Program-made: the position numbers and the translations under genes | Notes under the pieces: generated by a model | What the model saw: only the letters and a program-made list of their open reading frames with translations | Database searches by the model: none | What the model was told of the DNA's origin: nothing | Origin: Auricularia sp. M13 | Taxonomy: Eukaryota > Basidiomycota > Agaricomycetes > Auriculariales > Auriculariaceae | Reading direction: 5' to 3' | DNA: 64,000 bases | Assembly (NCBI GenBank): GCA_037042915.1 | Contig: CM073197.1 | Location: forward strand, 3,782,001-3,846,000 | Shown here: one piece after another, positions 57,233 through 64,000 of the stretch | How positions within the stretch are numbered: position 1 is the stretch's first letter | Layout of the letters: the number at the start of each line of letters is the position of its first letter

Positions 57233-59988
57233 ATGGTGGATGTCGACGGCCGGGCCCATTCGCGGCTTTCAAACGCACATACCGAATACCGCGTCCAATA
57301 TGTGCGCACACGCCTCTGCCGTTGCCATTCCGTGTTGCCGATTATTTAATTATCTTTGCAGTCTTCGCATACACATATCCATGCTCACCGCACCAACGCT
57401 GGCGACTCGTCTTTCTCGCGGTCACCATTACACTCGCGTGTCCAGCATGCTCCTCAAAAGTCCCGTTCACGGCCCAAATCCGCTACAGGCGATGAGCTTG
57501 CGAACCTGCCATTGGAGCTGCAAGAGGCGCTCATTATCGAGGACCTGCTCTCCGTCATGATGGTCAGGCTCGCATACGCACCTGCGTGTCCACCCACTGA
57601 CATCTTGAAGGGAATAGAGGGCACCTACATCACAATACACCCCGACTACTTGCCTGACGACCCACGAATGCAGCTCAAAGGCGCGCGTTTCGTCGTTTCC
57701 TCCCAGCTGGACCCGTCACTCCGCGACTTCGTGGCCCGAATACTGCCACTGTCGACCTACTTCACGGCCATATCCTCTTTCATCGAATTGCGCGGCCCGT
57801 TGGAGTATGGTCTTGTCAACCACGCCTTGTGTGCGGCCATGCGCGATATGCTCAAGGTATGCTTCTTCACCTTCATTCTCTTAGCCTCCTTATGCCTTCT
57901 TGAAGCCCTGGAGAACTTTTGCTCATGCTTTTCTATAGGATTACCACGTCCTGCTCTCGCAGCTTGAGCACGCATTCAACACATCGCGCAGTTTCACTCT
58001 GCAGAAGCTGTGGTTCTACGTCCACCCGACACTGCACACCCTCTCGCTTATGTACGCGCTCATCTCCGAGCTCGCAGAGGCAGACGACCCGCCTGCATCG
58101 TCGTCCGACTCGGATTCGGATGGCGACCTGGACGATGCGCTGGGCATCGCAAGTGGTGTCAAGGCTGTCCTCTCGCAGCTCGAGGACGATGGCGGGATTA
58201 TCAAGGGCGGCGAGGTTGTTGCTATCATTTGGCAGCGCATGGCCAACATGTCTGGCGACCCCTCTGCCCGCTCGCTTTACAGCGCTCTATTGCGGAGAGC
58301 CAGCAGACCGTACGCCGAGATGCTCGACGCGTGGATCACCAGCGGACAACTGGACGACCCACACGGCGAGCTCATGGTCAAGGAGAGCAAGTTCATCAAC
58401 CGCGGAAGTCTCGACCAGGACTACACCGATGAATATTGGGAACGACGCTATACTGTACGTCCGGCTTATTGGGCGCTTATATTGGGTACTCATTTTCTTT
58501 AGTTGCGCGATGGCTCGACATTGTCAGGCTCTGTCAAGCGCCAGCACGCAGGCGTGCCGCGGCCTCGCAAAGTTGGCGCTGGGAGACTACCCGGGGGCGC
58601 GTGCGTTCCCTCGCCACTCGAGCCGTGGAAACAGAAGATTCTGCTGGCGGGCAAGTACCTGAACGTCATCCGTGAGTGCGGCATCGAGGTTGTCCCGTTC
58701 CGCGCTTCAGGCCCTGCGGCGGACGATCACCTGGCCATCGACGAGGAGCGCTTCTACAAGAGCATAGAGAGCGCATACACGCACGCAAACCAGACGCTGC
58801 TGAAGCTGCTGCTTGAGGACCAGCAGCTCATCCTGCGGCTGCGGACGATGCGGCATTTCTTCTTCCTGTGCCAGAGCAGCTTCCTTACGCAGTTCCTCGA
58901 CCTCGCCGCGGGCGAGCTGCGCAAGAGCGCAAGGAGCGCGAGCATCGTCAAGCTGCAGAGCCTGCTGGACCTCGCGTTGAAGGACGACTCGAACCCGGAC
59001 CTGTTCAAGGAGGACATCAAGGTGTCCATGGCGAGCAGCGGGCTGTACGACTGGCTGCTTAAGGTCGTCAGCGTGTCCGGCGCGATTGGCGGAGGCGAGG
59101 GCGAGGGTTGGGACTCGCACGGGATGGACATGCCCGCGGACGAGCACGGCAAGGAGCGCGAGCGCGAGCGCGAGAAGGAGAAAGAGAAGGACAAGAAGCC
59201 GCTGCTCGCGAGCGACGCGCTCACGCTCGACTACGCCGTCAAGTTCCCGCTGTCGCTCGTGCTGAGCCGGAAGACGATCCTGCGCTACCAACTTCTATTC
59301 CGCTTCCTGCTCCACCTCAAGCACGTCGAGCTCGCGCTCGGCGCAATGTGGACGGAGCATATGCAGCCCGTGTGGCGCTCGCTCGGCGCGTCGGACGACT
59401 TGGAGCGCTGGCGGAGGCGGGTGTTTGTGCTCCGCGCGCGCATGCTCGCGTTCGTGCAGCAGATATTGGCGTTCGCAACGAGCGAGGTGCTCGAGCCGCA
59501 TTGGCGGGCGCTGGAGCGCAAGCTCGAGAAGGTCACCACTGTCGACCAGCTGCTGCGCGACCACGTCGACTTTTTGGATACGTGCCTCAAAGAATGCATG
59601 CTTACGAGCTCTAAGCTTCTCAAGGTATGCCTGTGGCACCCTTGCCGTTCTTTCTTGCTCATGGTCTCCGCAGGCATACTCGCGGCTGGTGCTCACGTGC
59701 TCGACGTTCGCGGTGTACACGGCCAGCTTCACCAAAAGCGCGACGCAGGCGCTTACCGAGCCCGAAGTGACGCCCATGGAGAAGCGCTGGGAATTCTTGA
59801 GCAAGTTTGAGACCAACTTCAATCACTGGTTGAAGGTGACCATATTCCGCATCTCACTATACGATCATGCTGATGCGCATATATAGGTCTTCATTGATTG
59901 TGTCTCGTTCTACTCGTCCACCGATAATATTCAACTGCTTGCACTTGTTGTCCGGCTGAACAGCGTGCAAACGACTGCTGGCTCTTGA
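57233..59988 (+). CDS. gamma-tubulin complex component 2 (Spc97/Alp4)
   Basis: GCP-family protein of the gamma-tubulin small complex, nucleating microtubules at spindle pole bodies. Exon 1 (57233-57301) and the exon from 57362 join in frame. Blocks: LANLPLELQEALIIEDLLSV, ARILPLSTYFTAISSFIE, GPLEYGLVNHALCAAMRDML, DYHVLLSQLEHAF, LWFYVHPTLHTL, GDPSARSLYSALLRRAS, YAEMLDAWITSGQLDDPHG, DEYWERRYTLR, LLAGKYLNVIRECG, HFFFLCQSSFLTQFLD, DALTLDYAVKFPLSLVLS, YQLLFRFLLHLKHVE, FVLRARMLAFVQQIL, a RDHVDFLDTCLKECML block and a terminal FETNFNHWLK. These are the GCP N- and C-terminal (GRIP1/GRIP2) domains in order. An acidic/basic low-complexity insertion (59,110-59,200) interrupts the C-terminal half. Confidence 0.9.
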
Positions 59989-61728
59989 TGTCCTGTACGT
60001 ATTTTGGGGCAGGAATATTTTGTACCATTAGGACATTTTGACAGAGCTTACTTGACCGTCCAGCCTGGCCGCCTGCAACAAACGATTGTGACTCGGAGTC
60101 CGAAAGATACGCGTCTCTTCTCCTCTCTTCTGGCAACCGTCGACATCCTCGTGTTCGCGCTCCGATATCATCCCTCGTTCTGCTCTCAAATTCGCTCCTG
60201 CTTGAAACGGGCCAGATCCTAGAGAATTCCGCAGGGTGCTCGCTCGACATGCTACGGGAGTCCCATCTGTCGCACGGGTCCTGCGCCAGCATATATCCTG
60301 CTCCCTCTATCGGCGGTCTTTATCGTACATCGATAACGACAGCACCGAACGACGGTCAAAGCGCTGGGGTTGTGGCAGTACGATAACGATCCACAAATGC
60401 TTGGGGTTGCAGTCGTCGGCGACGGTGGCGTTTTTGGATACGTGTCGACGATGACGCGCTCTGTGCGTCATGGACGTGCTATCTCCTTCAGCATGCATTT
60501 ATGCCCAACTTGCTACTGGTATGCTATTGCCATCTTCCTCGCTATCGCCTTCGCAAGACTAGTCTTGCCCTTTCGTTGGTATACCTTGGGCGGCCACGAC
60601 ATACCTCAATTTGTCAAGCACCGCTCACGCGCTCGTATTCCATGGTCTACCGGCTCTCTGCGTCCAAATGACTTCGTGTGCTGGCCCTTACTTTCACCAA
60701 CGTCTCGCAGGTTGCATTCTCTGGGCGTCCATTGAGACCTTGTCCGATAGTCGACTGCACCACCTGGGCCTGGGTCGGCCACTGCTCCGAGTGTCTTTGT
60801 CCTACAGTCTTCCTCCGCTGCGGTGATCTGCCTTCGTAAGGTCATTTATGTCTCTTCTATGCTGCTGGCGACATAATTGGTGCCATATCGCTCATCTACT
60901 AGCGTCAGTTGGAGCTAGGACACACCTGCCAAGAACATTGTTCATCTGCCTGTCCTGGTGTCTATGTCTGCTTGAGGAACGTGCGCATAATCCAAACCTC
61001 CTATTATCCATGCCACTCGGCGGGTTACTAGCAGGGTCGATGCTGATTGTTTTGGATGCCACCGCCTTGAGAAGTTCCGCTTTTATTGAAGCCAACGGCG
61101 GGTGCGTTGTCCGCATCAAACTCACCGGTAGAATTTTCTTGGTTCTCATGGATGAACGAAGTGAGCTGGAGCAAGGCATCGGTGTCTTTGACTGTGACGT
61201 CTGAGCCACGCGATTGAGTGGGGGTCTGCTAGACCTGGTCTGCATCCGATAGTCGAAGAATGCTTGGGCATCTCCTCTACCCTGTCGGCTAGCCACGTAC
61301 ACGTTGCACTGAGGTAGCAATCAGTATGATGCACCGGCTCTCTGTAGCAGTGGGCCAATGACTGCGTGGGCGTTACCATTGGTGTATGCGGGAAGCGCTC
61401 GCCAGGTTCAGCGAGGAAAAAGCTGAGACACGTGCGTGCTACATGAAGAACGCAAAAAAATGAGCGCCCAGTCAAGTTTTGGGAGATGTGAATACGTACA
61501 TATGCACGGTTTAGGTCGTGCCAGGGACCGAGGTCGAGCGGAGTGCGGATGCTCGGGACGGAGCTCGCTCGGCGGGCGCTAGCGGCTCTTCTTCTTTCTC
61601 TTTCTCTTTCTTTCTCCTACCTCTTAGCATATTTGCCCACCGATGGACAGCTCGTCCTGACTACTGCCCCCACTCTGCGACCCCACATCGTATTTGCGTG
61701 ACCCCCCGCAATTGTCTGTCTACCTGCC
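59989..61728. other. long gene-free stretch before PRS
   Basis: About 1.7 kb in which I could not support any gene. Frames are short and have no recognisable motif or consistent splicing. A CT-rich tract at 61588-61620, some 110-140 nt upstream of the PRS ATG, is a plausible promoter element. Confidence 0.45.
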
Positions 61729-63334
61729 ATGTTGAACGGCACGAGCATAAAGATATTTTCCGGTAACGTCGTCGCTATATGGCGCGGCGTCGGCTGACAG
61801 GGCGCAAGGCTCTAGCCATCCGGAGCTCGCGGAGAGCATTGCCCGTCGGTGTGTGCTGTGTCGACCCAGGCTCTTGACGCAGTCTGACGATGATTTATGC
61901 TATGTGGCTCATTTGCTCCACGGCCTTCCGCACCCGTCACTCGCCTTTTTCGTCGGCTTTTCTCGTCCTGGCTCTAATGCGACTTTGCTCCGCCGGCGAT
62001 TCGCTGTTCCACATTCAACTCTGCAATGTCGCTGTGATTCCAACAACGGCCCGGGCATCGATTGATTGCATGCACGCTTGCTTGCTGCTGCGCCATGCAG
62101 AGTCGGGCTGCCGCTGTCGCTTGCGGAGGTGCGGCGGAATGGGTTGGGCGAGACCATCGTGAGCGTCAAGGAGAGCGTGCGCGAGTGCGACGTGTACATC
62201 ATCAACACGGGCGCCCACCCGACCGACAGTGTCAACGCGAGCCTGATGGAGACGTGCATCCTCATCCACGCGTGCCGCATGGCGTCTGCCAAACGCATCA
62301 CCGCCGTCATCCCGCTCTTCCCGTACGCCCGCCAGGACAAGAAGGACAAAAGCCGCGCGCCCATCACGGCCAAGCTCGTCGCGAACATGATCCAGAAGAG
62401 CGGTTGTGACCATGTCATTGTGCGTGCTCGCTCGCTGTCTCGTTTAACATGCTTGGATTGACTCCCTGCAGACGATGGACCTCCACGCCAGTCAGATACA
62501 GGGCTTCTTTGACGTGCCCGTCGACAAGTGTGTCCTGCTCCACACCCTGTCAGCTTTGTGACTGACATCCTGCCTGCAGTGTAAGCACATTCCTTTTCCC
62601 GCATGTGTTAGGGAATATCACAGCGGGTAAAACAAGCTGGATAATGTCCAACGGACTGTCCGCAGTCTCCGGCTGGTCGTGACTGCCTTTTTCGGCTCAC
62701 ATGATTCGCTTGTGCTAGTCCCCATCCTGTTCGGAGCGCTAACAGGCATGCACAGCTCTTTGCAGAGCCGAGTGCAATTCGGTACATCCGAACTCACTTC
62801 AACGTGCCCGACGTGGTCATCGTTTCGCCTGACGCTGGTGGCGCAAAGCGGTGAGTGCCATTCGCGCAGAAGCGCCGTCGCATTTGCAGGCGCTGACAGT
62901 GATGCAGCGCCACGTCGATCGCGGACCGGCTCGGAGTGGATTTTGCGATCTTCCACAAGGAGCGCAAGAAGGCGAACGAGGTATCGCGCATGGTGCTCGT
63001 CGGCGGCGTGCGCGGGAAGACGGCCATCCTGGTGGACGACATGGCCGACACGTGCGGCACCATCGTCCTCGCGGCGTCGCATCTGGCCGAAGCGGGCGCG
63101 TCGCAGGTGTTTGCAATCGTCACGCACGGCATCCTCAGCGGGCGGGCGCTGCAGACGGTGCAGGAGAGCGCGCTGGAAAAGCTGGTCGTGACGAACACGA
63201 TCCCGCAAGCGGACAACGTGGCGGCGTGCGGGAAGATCGAGGTGCTGGACATTGGCCCCGTGCTGGGGGAGGTGATTCGGAGGAGCCATTATGGCGAGAG
63301 CGTGTCGCAGCTGTTCCACGAGGTGCCGTACTGA
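61729..63334 (+). CDS. PRS: ribose-phosphate pyrophosphokinase (PRPP synthetase)
   Basis: Makes phosphoribosyl pyrophosphate from ribose-5-phosphate and ATP for nucleotide, His and Trp synthesis. Exons 61729-61762, 61809-61848, 62101-62419, 62472-62527, 62580 (one nucleotide), 62756-62850 and 62908-63334 total 972 nt, 323 residues, all in frame. Landmarks: [44 protein letters not shown] (ATP-binding loop), [49 protein letters not shown] and the PRPP-binding signature [10 protein letters not shown]. The VDN-to-LFAEP join requires either the single-T exon or an alternative acceptor at 62745 that inserts three residues and changes Asn to Lys. Length fits the family. Confidence 0.93.
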
Positions 63335-63808
63335 GTTTCTCTAGAATTATAGACTGCTGTTATCGTGGCAAAGAATCTCGCGCGGTTCGCACATCATGAA
63401 CTGTTATGATGTGGGGGTTCGGAAGGCCGAGACGCGCGAGGCCATCGAGCAATCCTAATAGACTCCCGGCTTTGCAAAGTGGGGCTGGCGTGGGAGAGCG
63501 GGTTTTGGGCGCAGGAGTGCTGAGTACGATGAGGACTGAGAGGATAGATGGGGAGGCTGCGAGCCATAGATGACAGAAAACTTGAGATGTCTCGAGAAGA
63601 GAAGCCATTTCGTGATCCGATGGATGTGCTTCTGGGCTCTCTGCGAGAAATTGGGTCCGCGGGCGAGGGTCGGTTTGCTCCCGGGCGGGCGGACGCGGGC
63701 GGGGAGTTTCGTTTTCTCTCGCCTCGTCGACGCCGCGCTCGCTGGGGGCTGTTATGTCCGTCTGAGCTCGTCTGAGCTGCTGCCCATGCGCCCCGGACGC
63801 CGACTGCC
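63335..63808. other. intergenic region
   Basis: Between the PRS stop and the next start codon; no gene supported. G/C-rich after 63650. Confidence 0.5.
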
Positions 63809-64000
63809 ATGTACTCGAACGGCGTGCAAGTCCAGCACCCAGCCCACCATCACCACCACCACCCGCATCCCCTACAGCACTCTAATTACCCGCCGCCAGA
63901 ATACGCTGCTCAACGCCAGCTGCCAGTTGCTGCGCAGGCCCACGCCCACGCCCACGCCCAGCCGCCTCAGGCTGCGAGCCAGACGATGCAGCAGCACCCG
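63809..64000 (+). CDS. start of a His/Gln-rich protein, cut by window end
   Basis: An ATG at 63809 opens a frame of 64 codons that stays open to the window edge. The beginning (MYSNGVQVQHPAHHHHHH) is His-rich, followed by Pro, Gln and Ala-His repeats. Such low-complexity N-termini are common in fungal transcription and signalling proteins, but nothing here identifies a family. An upstream in-register ATG at 63785 is also possible. Confidence 0.5.
   Translation, partial: MYSNGVQVQHPAHHHHHHPHPLQHSNYPPPEYAAQRQLPVAAQAHAHAHAQPPQAASQTMQQHP

Noticed and set aside
60370-60735. Open frame with a hydrophobic stretch before PRS
   Set aside because: No signal, splice or family support, and frames on the other strand are equally long.

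Overview
This window is nuclear DNA of a mushroom-forming type of filamentous basidiomycete. The evidence is the very high density of short spliceosomal introns (mostly 45-60 nt, GT-AG, with CTNAC/CTGAC-like branch sites), pyrimidine-rich tracts just before start codons, fungal wall and secretome genes (GH79 glucuronidase, class 3 lipase, Kre9/KNH-type GPI proteins), and one copy each of conserved eukaryotic genes. Gene models below were built by hand from splice signals, reading-frame continuity and recognisable family motifs; none has transcript support.

Layout. 1-8 kb: 3' end of an O-GlcNAc transferase (+), a secreted class 3 lipase (-), an unrecognised protein (-), a GH79 beta-glucuronidase (+). 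8-11 kb: gene-poor, holding a 0.8-kb element with terminal inverted repeats. 11-16.6 kb: a DENN-domain Rab regulator (+) and a kinase-like gene carrying an apparent frameshift (+). 17-20 kb: a fatty acid elongase (-) whose 5' part plus promoter is repeated as a nearly identical 1.3-kb tandem copy. 21-28 kb: INCENP (+) and two Kre9/KNH-like GPI protein genes arranged tail to tail. 28-34 kb: a DExH-box RNA helicase (-), a small membrane protein (-) and DPH7 (+), the last two diverging from overlapping ATG codons. 35-42 kb: an unrecognised gene and REV3, the DNA polymerase zeta catalytic subunit, with an apparent one-base frameshift. 42-45 kb: two small genes, one belonging to an unrecognised proline-rich family with a second member at 53.5-54.3 kb. 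45-53 kb: AP-2 alpha adaptin (+) and a PH-C2-RasGAP (-). 55-64 kb: an unrecognised gene, gamma-tubulin complex component 2, ribose-phosphate pyrophosphokinase and the start of a His/Gln-rich protein.

The genes do not form one pathway; they are mostly single housekeeping genes (spindle: INCENP, GCP2; trafficking and signalling: AP-2, DENN, RasGAP; translation: DPH7; translesion synthesis: REV3; nucleotide supply: PRS). The unusual content is structural: very small exons (1-nt, 9-nt and 13-nt candidates), several GC-AG introns, the partial elongase duplication, the inverted KNH gene pair, a dispersed two-member family of unknown function, start codons that overlap on opposite strands, and two apparent frameshifts in otherwise well-formed coding sequence. 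I found no convincing tRNA, rRNA, CRISPR array or viral gene.
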